A stretch of 64,000 bases of DNA from NCBI RefSeq assembly GCF_001642475.1, contig NW_019173969.1, positions 1 to 64,000 on the forward strand, given 5' to 3'. Position numbers and translations under genes: made by a program. Positions within the stretch are counted from its first letter, which is position 1. Each line of letters begins with the position of its first letter. Of this stretch, positions 10,269-19,431 are shown piece by piece. The notes under the pieces are model-generated. The model was not told where the DNA came from. It saw only the letters and a program-made list of their open reading frames with translations, and did not search any database. This DNA comes from Fonsecaea monophora. Lineage: Eukaryota > Ascomycota > Eurotiomycetes > Chaetothyriales > Herpotrichiellaceae.

Positions 10269-13028
10269 GGCAGATACAGCGAGAGGGCCAGAACCAGGGG
10301 AGTCTTGTTTTGAAACAAAGGATCTCATTTCTGGAGAATGGACCTTATCACAGCCTGTCCAGGAGAGCAGGCGCAACATATTGTGTCGCTCTGCAGAGCG
10401 ATGTGATGCGACCTTGGCGTCGTCAACCCAGTGTTCATCTGGACCATTTAGTCACCGAATATTAGAATGTCCGCCACCTGCCATCGGTTTCTATAACTCA
10501 AGCCCGCGGAGTCCGAAGAATGCGACAGTCGTTCCACCACACAACAGAACAAAGAGTGCCGTCCCTTTGCGCACAAGAATCTCGATTGTTTTTGAAGAAT
10601 ATATCCCTTGCCCTCAATCTGACGGGTGTATACGTAGGACAGGAGAGTCCAAACCAGCGTTGTTTGTCAGTCGCTAGAGTACAAAGTTTGTCGTGAATTA
10701 CAATGCCTAGAAAGTGGTACAAAGCGTGCGCGCAGCGCCGGTGGAGTAGAAAGAGTGTAGATTAGGGCGACAATAACACCAAGAGGAAGTCGGTGTGTCT
10801 GGTGCTGAGGATAGATATCGAGTAATGCAGAGGACAGTCTGGTGGTTGGCGGCTGGTTCGAGTATAGGCGTGGAATGAATGACGCAGAAGACGGGAGCCA
10901 GCGAAACCCAAGACGGGCGAAGATCGGAGAAATGGCGATTTTGAAGTCGAGCAGAAATACAGGGTTCGAAGAGACAAGATATTAAGATGAAAAAGGCAGG
11001 AAGGACACAGCTAGAGAAGATTGATTCAAGAAGCGAGGCAGTGTAGAAGTGGTACGAGTCCAGGTGTAAGTGATGAAAAGACGCAGGTAAGCGCAAGATC
11101 GCAGCTTCGAAGGGGGGAAAGAGGCGACAAGTGGAAGGTAGGAGCAAACAAGGGAAGGGGAGAGGGCGAGAGGTAGGGAAAGAGCGAGAGAGGAAGGGAA
11201 GGAGGGAGATCGCGCGGGCCCGGGCTCGGGTCCCTCAGGCAAGGCAACGGCAACAAGGGTGGACACGGTGGATGCATCAGAGGGAGAAGAGGCAGCGAAG
11301 GGGGGAAAAGAGCTGATGTGCTCAACGGAAGTGGTGCGAGTTGAGTTGACATGAATCCACTCTCCTTACACTCTATTCTGCACCAGCATGAGTATCAAGC
11401 CAATAATATCGTGAATCGGCCTTCCCAAGACACGGCTAGAACAACGCTAATTGGCTTTAATGCAATAGAGCATGCAAGGGAGCCACGGCAGGCTTCCAAC
11501 GGAACGCCCTGCCGGACATCCTTAAAGCCACAAGTGGGGTCCTTGATCACCTGATGTTATGTCGCGATAAGTCATCATCACCAGGAGAAGTCACGTGTCG
11601 ATATATAACGTATCTCCTCACGATTCTTCACTTGACTTCCTATTCTATTCTGATGAATGCAGACCTTTACAGAAATCGTAATTGTACTGCATACTTTGTC
11701 TGATGACACAACCTCTCCTTGGAAAATGTCTTATGCTGTACTCTATCCGTGTCGTAATGCTTCAATATCAGTCCATTCACCACTTAGACATTCACTTTCC
11801 GTTCTGAGACACCTACACCCACTCCTTGAACCCTCAGCGTCAAAGTACAACATCTTTAAACTTTCAGAATCAAACGCTGAGATGCCTGTGATATAATATC
11901 AATGTGAGACGGATTTTAAAACAGACGAAGACTTCTGCGTCGATCCTATTGCTTCCCGTGAGCACGTGGGCCGACATCCCCGTTCCCTTGAAATCGTCTG
12001 GTCCTGGCTTCATGGACAGCGATTAGGCACACAGCATATGGGACATATCTATATGATATGAACTGCCTTCACGCACCGGATGATTGGTGGATGCAACTAT
12101 CGCTAAAAATATCTACCATTTGCCCCAGGTGAGTGATCGTCCAGAGTTGTCAATGTTCTTTGCCACCCATTACCTCTTGCTTTCAGGACATCGCCTATCG
12201 CCATCACTCGACGTCTACTGGCTGGATGGCTGGTCCTTCCAAGATTTGTCGGGAACATGCATCCTTGAAACGTTATGTTTCAGTAGAAAGAGCATTGTTC
12301 CCCACAAAAGCCCAATTCTCCGGGCAGAGCATCGAAGTGCCGACTATCTGGAGGGTTGTGTGGTTTTGCCACTAGCGGCTCTTCGGTCGATCTAGCACAG
12401 CCACGCAGCCACATGTTCCAACCAGTCATGCAACAGCTCTTGAACAACCACCAACGTCCCTGCGTCGGATCTTCCTGCCAATCCATCTAGACCTTCAGCA
12501 AGCCACCACTTACACCCTAGAGAATCTTCCATGGCTTGGACTAGTCTGAGTTCTTTCCAAGTCGCTTGGGCATATCTGAAGCCGCCAACGCTCCCATGGC
12601 CGAGGATCTGAATCCAGAACATAAACGACCGCACTTGAGTGGTGTTCCTTGTTTTGTTCCCTGCTGATATGCCTTTAGTCGAGCATACAACCTTCTCATC
12701 AGCCGCGCAGGCCGCGCAGACACTAACGAGGATGGGAAGCAAGCGATGAGGATCCGAGCTGAGCACACTGAAGCGATCGTCGGATATGTATGGTAGCCGG
12801 GTGCCCTCTGGTGATGATCCTCACGAACTCCTCTTGTCGAGGCAGAAATCATTTTCTCTTACCTTCTTATGCATATGCTCTGTTTCCATTGCAATCGCCT
12901 GCTTTTTTGCTTGTCTTGACTCAAGAAAAGATTTGATCTAATCAGTCGCAAATTGCAAGCGGGGATTATCAGCTGCACGCACCGCATATACACATGTCTC
13001 GGTAATTTACAACCAAACGGCTTGCAAT
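10269..13028. other. Long divergent intergenic region between the Ahc1-like gene and the mucin-like membrane protein gene
   Basis: About 2.8 kb between divergent genes. It contains a strong purine-rich tract at about 11111-11318 (C/T-rich on the strand of the Ahc1-like gene), probably part of its promoter or leader. Overlapping minus-strand frames at 12280-12852 have some protein-like composition but no recognisable family and no shared frame. Otherwise I see nothing. Confidence 0.5.
11111..11318. repeat. Polypurine/polypyrimidine tract
   Basis: The plus strand is dominated by GGGAAAGAGCGAGAGAGG-like sequence for about 200 bases, with few pyrimidines except near 11218-11245. Strand asymmetry is visible by eye. 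Confidence 0.7.
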
Positions 13029-15356
13029 ATGAGGCGAATCTTGATTTCGCTGCTTGCGACAGCCGCTTTCCCTCTCCTAACGACCCAACAGACGCTCGAC
13101 CCTTTGAGCATCATCGTATCTGAGGCCTTTTCTGTCTACACAGAAGTCAACTCACTTCTGTCTTCCGCTGCTTCGGCTGTCTCAGCAGCAGCTGGGTCCG
13201 CGGTCTCTACGGCGGGAACTTCGTCTCCGGATGCGGCTTCTTCGAGTACCATTGCGCAATATACCGCAAGCTCAAATGACGCGACATCAAGCGAAAGTTC
13301 AGGACTTTCAGATTCGTCTTCAACTTCGACTACGTCCGCACCGTTCATCTCAACTTCGAATCCTTCAGCCTCAACACCATCTTCGGCCTCAACTACCTCT
13401 TCACCAATTTTTTTCGGATCCACTCCTTCGAGTACGCCGAATGCCAGATCCTCTACTCCTTCCGGAAGTTCATCATCCATTACATATCCAACGAGGACAT
13501 CTCCAGTAATAGGTACATCTTCAGTACTAGGGGCCGCCGCTGGGACTGAAACAAGCACATCCTCACTCGCAAAATCGAGACAAGACTCCGATCTTCCTAT
13601 TATCCTTGGCTGTGTTCTCGGAGCCCTGGCACTCGGGTTCTGTATTTTGGCCTTGGTCCTTTGCTTCAAACGCCGGCGACTCAGCTCGTCACCTCGCCAT
13701 TCCGCCCTCTCCGCTGGCGATGATGAAGTTGAGAGCTGGAGGGTGAATCGACCATCAGTTTCAGGTGCAAATCAAGATCCACTGCGTCGTGGTATACTCA
13801 CCGGAGGAGTCGCACCCCTCATGTCCGAACATCCTGCCTTTCGCACGTCTCAAGGCTATGAGAACCCATTTGTTCCTGTACCTCCACCACCAAGACGCGC
13901 GGCTCCCAATTCTCGACCTGGTTTGACCGACGGCATGATCCCTGGAGATGACCCTTTTGTGAAGGAGATCGGTAAGCCGTCCAGGTCTGAAAGTATATCG
14001 TCAACCTATAGCACGCATCATGTGGGTGGCATTGCAGCGGGGATCGCGGCGGCAGCAGCTGGAGCCGGCCTCATGCACTCATATGACCATCATCCTGATG
14101 AGAACGAGCCAATGGTGAGCCCTGTGCCAGCGAGCGATCGAACTGTTCCCGCGCAAATCACCCGCAAGCCTGTCCCGGTTCACTACGCCAACAACAGCGA
14201 ACCATGGCCTTACTCTCCCGTCTCACCCATCGATCCTGTCGCCGAAAATGCCGGCTTCATGGCATCTCCAAGGAAAAGTAGCGGCGAGAGCGGCCCAAGC
14301 CTCAGTCGCGATCCCGCCAGAGCGAACACCGTGTTCGATCAAGATTATGCACCTCACGGTGGTGCTCTCGGGCAGGATGACCATGGACTTGGAGCTGCTA
14401 CGGGAGGATCTGATGCTGGGCCTGTTGGCGTTGCAGCTCTTGGCCATTGGGATAACCGTGGTTACCATCGATCGCGAAGCCGGAGCAGCAGTAGCAAGCG
14501 GCACAGTCGGCCCTCAATGGCCTTGCCCAGTGATGGACTCAAGAAAGGCGGGAGGACGTCCGGGGACCATGGGAGCAGCCAAGCCTATAAGGATGTTCTC
14601 CCTCAAAAATCATATGACGGCAGCCTTCCAGGCGAACACGACCCATACAGGGCCTCTGCGACCCCGCCTCCTCGCTCTCGACGCAACAGTGCTTTTGGGC
14701 CTGCGCACCCTGGTGCGGTGGCATTCAACGGTGCCAACCGCCCTGTAGTACCATCTCCGCTGTCCAGCGAAGTCCCCCGCGACCCGAGCTATTCGCCTCC
14801 GCGAAGCCGGGCGCGAGGTCTGAGTGGGAGTTCGTCACGGTTCTCATTCTCCTACGAGCCTGTAGCCGATGATTATGGTGCCTACCCACCGTTTTCTATC
14901 ACGTCCAGTAACTTCGACCGTGGCAAGACAGGACAAGACAAGACTCCTACGGACCAGAGCACCAGCGACCTCACCCGTCCTGGTGTTACGAGCGCCAACG
15001 AGTATGTCTTGACAGCCACCTCAGGTCCGTTAGGGCCCCAGCCGCATATTGAAACTCTACCCTCCAGCTCTGGGGACAGAAAAGCAGCGATGGATACCGA
15101 TGACGCGCCATGGCGGATGAGCGACGGGATGCCGGCTGGTTGGCAGCGCACCAGCACGGACAGTCCTCGCAACAGTCGGGAGCACATGAGGAATCGCGAT
15201 TCAGGTGTGAGCATGGGAACCGGAGCGGGACTAGGCGGCCGAAGAGGGCGGAGGTTGCGAGCGAGCGACATAGCGGGTTCATCGACCGCAAGGCCAGGGA
15301 TCGATGACGACAGATACGGCTACGGCTACGGATATGGCTATGGACAGGCGCTCTGA
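13029..15356 (+). CDS. Mucin-like single-pass membrane protein (Mid2/Wsc-like architecture)
   Basis: Single exon, 775 residues. Residues 1-19 form a signal peptide (MRRILISLLATAAFPLLTT). Residues about 40-185 are Ser/Thr/Ala-rich, likely heavily O-mannosylated. One hydrophobic helix at about 190-212 (IILGCVLGALALGFCILAL) is followed by a basic stop-transfer (KRRR). The cytoplasmic part (about 560 residues) is disordered and rich in Pro, Ser and Arg, with RSRSRSSSSKRHSR and an Ala/Gly-rich stretch near 335-350, and it ends in a GYGYGYGYG tail. The layout resembles cell-wall integrity sensors, but I see no WSC cysteines or other named ectodomain. The much longer cytoplasmic tail is unlike yeast Mid2. 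A wall-sensing role is inference from topology only. Confidence 0.85.
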   Translation: MRRILISLLATAAFPLLTTQQTLDPLSIIVSEAFSVYTEVNSLLSSAASAVSAAAGSAVSTAGTSSPDAASSSTIAQYTASSNDATSSESSGLSDSSSTSTTSAPFISTSNPSASTPSSASTTSSPIFFGSTPSSTPNARSSTPSGSSSSITYPTRTSPVIGTSSVLGAAAGTETSTSSLAKSRQDSDLPIILGCVLGALALGFCILALVLCFKRRRLSSSPRHSALSAGDDEVESWRVNRPSVSGANQDPLRRGILTGGVAPLMSEHPAFRTSQGYENPFVPVPPPPRRAAPNSRPGLTDGMIPGDDPFVKEIGKPSRSESISSTYSTHHVGGIAAGIAAAAAGAGLMHSYDHHPDENEPMVSPVPASDRTVPAQITRKPVPVHYANNSEPWPYSPVSPIDPVAENAGFMASPRKSSGESGPSLSRDPARANTVFDQDYAPHGGALGQDDHGLGAATGGSDAGPVGVAALGHWDNRGYHRSRSRSSSSKRHSRPSMALPSDGLKKGGRTSGDHGSSQAYKDVLPQKSYDGSLPGEHDPYRASATPPPRSRRNSAFGPAHPGAVAFNGANRPVVPSPLSSEVPRDPSYSPPRSRARGLSGSSSRFSFSYEPVADDYGAYPPFSITSSNFDRGKTGQDKTPTDQSTSDLTRPGVTSANEYVLTATSGPLGPQPHIETLPSSSGDRKAAMDTDDAPWRMSDGMPAGWQRTSTDSPRNSREHMRNRDSGVSMGTGAGLGGRRGRRLRASDIAGSSTARPGIDDDRYGYGYGYGYGQAL

Positions 15357-16308
15357 CAGAGCGACATGGCTTGAGTCCGGAGACCCCAAAGCGCAACAAC
15401 AATGAATGACGATATCCAAGGAACGAGCCCAATCTGTCTTAATTTAGCTTGAAGCGTCTTTTTTTCCTCCCAGCGACGACTCTAATGGGCATAGGCTATG
15501 GCGTCATGTATGTATGTATGTATGTACCTACGTCGAATGCGACGTCTGTGATCTCTTCGGGAGTTCTCTCGTCAGAAATCCGTGGCAATTGCGATAGTGA
15601 AAAGAACTTGAGACTCGAGGACCCAGAGAGATTTACATGCGTACAAGGACAATATGAAGCTTTAGCAGCGAGAAAAGACATGATTCTCGCCCTTCGCCCT
15701 GCGTACATTTACGAGAATGGAGAAATAAAAACTTGATAGGTGTGATCGAACATGAACAGTTCAAAAGGAGAATGCAGCACAGTGAGCAGCTCGAAGCCGT
15801 TACTTCCCTGTGAACCCCTTCTGAAAATGGTCTGTACATAAAATGTGCTCCCTGCTCCATTTGTCCTGATGCAATGTATTTCCCTGGTGACACCTTGTTA
15901 TTGGGCCAATGCTGGATCTAGCCTCGTCCCGTTTCTCGGGAGTCGGTTCGCAAAAGTCAAGATGCAAGTCTGAATGCAGATGATAGATGTACCTCGTACC
16001 CCGATGTGAGGGTGTCTGATGCCCTTGATGTCTGACGGTCCCTGTTCCCATCAAAAGCCAGCGTGTCCACTGCTGCTCTGCGACATGGCGCAATGATATC
16101 ATTCCTGACAGAAAGAAAGTCATTCGATACCCGTTTTCCGTTGACGAACTCCATAATAGACAATACATGCACTTCCTTCCATCCTGGCCTCATGCCATCC
16201 ATTTAACCATAAGGCATGATACAGCTCCAAGCGCCATAAGTGAGACTTGAAGCCAACGAATTGCGCTCGGCAATTAAGTATATTGATATATACGAGATTC
16301 CAGATGGT
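15357..16308. other. Intergenic between convergent genes
   Basis: 3' sides of two genes facing each other. Contains a GTAT microsatellite (15506-15526) and no convincing gene. Confidence 0.6.
15506..15526. repeat. (ATGT)n microsatellite
   Basis: Five consecutive ATGT units followed by A. Confidence 0.9.
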
Positions 16309-18135
16309 CTAGTTCAGTAACTTGACCATGTCCGAGGGTATCCGCCCAGTAGGAGATACCGTTTCAACATTTCGCCACTCTTCGCGCATCGAAGTCGAGG
16401 GAGGCGTTTCTGGCGCCGGAGTCACTTCCACGCTTGAGAACTCGGGTTTGTGCATTGGAATAAATGTGTCGTTAGCATCGCGTCGAGGTGATAGAGGCAC
16501 GGGTAAAGTCTTTTTATACGCTCCGTTATTGATCGCGACAACCGGTTTGGTGACCTTTCCAGACAGGACTCCCTGTTTTTGGGGATTGGTAGATGCCCTG
16601 ATCTTGGTGACCTTGGGCTTCTTGTTCTGCGAAGTCTTGGATTTTACAGGCTTGTCTTTGTTCTCCCTTCCACGGAGCAATTCAGCGATGGACCTGCCAG
16701 CACTTGCTGCATTTCTGACCGACGCCTGTTTACTTCGCTCGGTAACGTTGAGTTTGATTCGGATCGGCGAAGACGTTATAGATGTGACCCCAGGTTCTGT
16801 TTTTGTCCTCGAGGACGCATCTCCATTCTGGCTTCGTGGAGGGGTTATCGCATGGAAGTCTGCTGACGGCAGCAAGACTTCGACTGGGCCTTCGTCCTTC
16901 TTGGAACCCGGAGGTATGACCACCTGGATCTCGCCCTGGTCGGACTTGATTCTATCCAGATCTGCCTCTGTGTAATTCTCAGCGACATCCTGGCTGGGAT
17001 CATCCCATTCTTTTAAGCGTGCCAATCGTGCCACTTCGTCACTGTCACCTTTGACAACAAGATCCCAACAATTTTCGAGATCCCTTCCGGGAGGTACTGG
17101 ATCGCGATTGATCCACACTGTGGTACCTTCCCGCCGATCTCTGACTATTTGGCACATCTCATGGACGATGCGTCGCACGGCCGGAATCTTCATGCTGGTG
17201 CCGACGACAATGACTGCATCTGGCCTCGTACGAAAATCTGCCGTCGTCACTGCACCAATCGCTTCGTCATCAGGATTATGCTCATTATAGAGGACAATTC
17301 TGGGCCGTAATCTGCCAACCCCGTGGCTTCTTTTTCCTGCATGGGCAGTTCTCAATCGGTCTGCCGCAACGCATTGAGGACAAAGTGGAGGAGCAGCTCC
17401 GTCAAACAAATTTGCTTGGAAATCGGAGATGTGCCTGCATTTCTGACACATCATTTTCTCGAGACCTCCATGAAGTTGCACGGTCTTTGGCCAGGGCGCT
17501 TTGTGGTTGAGAGGAACTTGAGTAGCCAGTGGTGGTAGTGAGGTCTCTAAACAGTCGACATTTTGTGTATAGAGTCGCAATAACCGTCCCTCGACAGCGA
17601 GTCTAGCTAGGAAACGGTGGAAGATGGTTGGCTTGGCATTCGCTGACATCTTGGAGAGCTTGCGAACCATGTCGTGAAAACTCGAGGTTGAATGGTCATC
17701 CTTGTAGACTGAGGCATCAAAGAGCATTTTCCCAGAGCTTTTCAATCTGTGTTCCCCTCTCAAGCTTCTGAAAAGTCCGTGGGAAGATCTGAAATCCGGA
17801 ATCCCTGCTGAGACAGATATACCCGCCCCTGCAATCACCACGATCTTTCTTCGGTTGCGCAAGGCCTTCAGAAGGGTGTCTAAAGCTTCTGAGCGATCGT
17901 ACTCCGACTGCGCAGTATCTGAAGTGAGATCCAAGTACTGAGTAGTGCGAATCTTTGGCTCGATTTTCCGGCGCTTTCGTGGACGCGGCATTTCGTCACC
18001 GGCATGCTGTGAAGGAGGTGGAGTGAGAGTCTGGAAGCCAGGAGGTAACTCTGGCGAATCTGGAGGGGAGGTGAGAGGTGAACTGGGAGGCGAACTCAAA
18101 GGGGACGAGAGATCTGAAATGTCCCCAACGTCCAT
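16309..18135 (-). CDS. HST4: Sirtuin, Hst3/Hst4 type NAD-dependent histone deacetylase
   Basis: Single exon, 608 residues. A Ser/Pro-rich N-terminus carries a basic PRKRRKIEPK nuclear-localisation-like motif at about 51-61. The sirtuin core runs from about 90 to 375: GAGIS at 103-107, PDFRSSHG at 113-120, YTQNVD at 189-194, the catalytic H222 in QLHGG, zinc cysteines C230, C233, C252 and C255, then RPRIVLYNE and VVGTSMKIPA. The spacing and the SSHGLF and VLYNEHNP motifs fit the Hst3/Hst4 class, which removes acetyl from histone H3 Lys56 in yeasts and is called HstD in aspergilli. All expected catalytic residues are present. The C-terminal 230 residues are disordered and Lys/Ser-rich. The H3K56 specificity is by homology; Hst3 and Hst4 cannot be separated from sequence alone here, so the symbol denotes the class. 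Confidence 0.92.
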   Translation of the reverse strand: MDVGDISDLSSPLSSPPSSPLTSPPDSPELPPGFQTLTPPPSQHAGDEMPRPRKRRKIEPKIRTTQYLDLTSDTAQSEYDRSEALDTLLKALRNRRKIVVIAGAGISVSAGIPDFRSSHGLFRSLRGEHRLKSSGKMLFDASVYKDDHSTSSFHDMVRKLSKMSANAKPTIFHRFLARLAVEGRLLRLYTQNVDCLETSLPPLATQVPLNHKAPWPKTVQLHGGLEKMMCQKCRHISDFQANLFDGAAPPLCPQCVAADRLRTAHAGKRSHGVGRLRPRIVLYNEHNPDDEAIGAVTTADFRTRPDAVIVVGTSMKIPAVRRIVHEMCQIVRDRREGTTVWINRDPVPPGRDLENCWDLVVKGDSDEVARLARLKEWDDPSQDVAENYTEADLDRIKSDQGEIQVVIPPGSKKDEGPVEVLLPSADFHAITPPRSQNGDASSRTKTEPGVTSITSSPIRIKLNVTERSKQASVRNAASAGRSIAELLRGRENKDKPVKSKTSQNKKPKVTKIRASTNPQKQGVLSGKVTKPVVAINNGAYKKTLPVPLSPRRDANDTFIPMHKPEFSSVEVTPAPETPPSTSMREEWRNVETVSPTGRIPSDMVKLLN

Positions 18136-19431
18136 GGTGAATCGGGAGTTGTGGTGTTAGTAGAGTAAACGAGCGATTTTTATCGCATGACTTCAGGAAG
18201 GAGCGATTCTTCAGTCTGGGCTGACCCTCTACTGACTATTTCCTTTGTGTCCGAAACAATGCAACCGGTATGTTGGAGTTCGGAAGGAGTGAATACTCGA
18301 AAGGATATCTCGTAGATGGCAAAAGAGCGAAGATGAGCTGAGAGGCTCGATGGAGAAGGCGCAGTTTGGGAGTTGGATGATGAGGCTGGCAGGGGGGTGC
18401 AGATGAGACGAAACTGAACCGGGAAGTGGACAGCGAACGAGCGGGAGAAACGGGCGGAGAGACGAGAAGCAAGCGTCAGCGGCTCCTGGCTGTTTGCATG
18501 CTGGACCTGACAGATGCCCGACGCCCAGGACGATGGCCTAAACTCTGTTTGACTTGATTGCTTGCAGCTGCACAACAACAAACGGGAAGGGCAAGGGGAA
18601 TGAGAGCCGGGGCCAGCGGAGTCCTTCAGTGATTGGCCGGCAGGTCTTTTGGGGGGCCGATCAGTGCCTGACAGATTTGCTGTGGGCGAGCGGCATGACT
18701 ACTAGATTTTAAGTCTGGACAGGTACGAGGGTACAGCTCATGATCATACAAGTAGGTAACGAGTACAGCTAGCTCTCAGGGTCTCAGAGCTGGATTGATT
18801 GGGGTCTGTCTAATCCATTGATGTATATCAGAAGGTGTTCTCAATGATTGATCGAAATTGACCTGGTATGCAGTGGTAGTCAAACATCATGAATGCAGGT
18901 GGGTAAAGGGTAAAGGTCCAACGGTGCTGTTACCGCGGCTACCGCCTAGAGAGGGACCCCAGAAAGCCCTTTGTGGCTTGTGGCTAGTGGCTAGTGGGAG
19001 AAGCTCGTGCTGCTTCGGCGGCTTCTGCGGCCTGCTCCCACCGCCTGGTTGCTACCCCAGTGTCCGATTCGCCCACCTTTGACAATTATTCCCATTGTGC
19101 GCTGCACCCACGTTTCAGCCTTTCGCGTGGGAAAACAACCTCGTGTCCAATTCTCATTACTCCTCGACACAGGGCTTTCATCATCCTCTGTGCCTGTGTC
19201 CCTCTTAGCATTCCCTCTCGATCCAACTCTTTGGTATAGTTGCGCTCAACTCACTCGTATCGAATTTTAGGGAGGACCATGTTCTGATGATGCGCTGAAC
19301 CTTACATTTCACCTTCAGACCTACCACCTGTGAAAGGATGCGGTGATTTTATGGCCAGACTACTATTTGTTGTCGGACTGGTAAAATGAACTTGCGAAGT
19401 TGTACGCCAATATCGTCAAACATTGAACCAG
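18136..19431 (+). promoter_or_regulatory. Divergent promoter region between the sirtuin gene and MED16
   Basis: About 1.3 kb between two divergently transcribed genes. Contains short tandem words (GTGGCTAGTGGCTAGTGG near 18976; CGGCGGCTTCTGCGGCCTGC near 19016). No coding region that I can support. Confidence 0.55.

Noticed and set aside
12280..12852. Overlapping minus-strand frames upstream of the mucin-like gene
   Set aside because: Some protein-like stretches, but three frames share the segment, no splice combination gave a coherent protein and no family was recognised.
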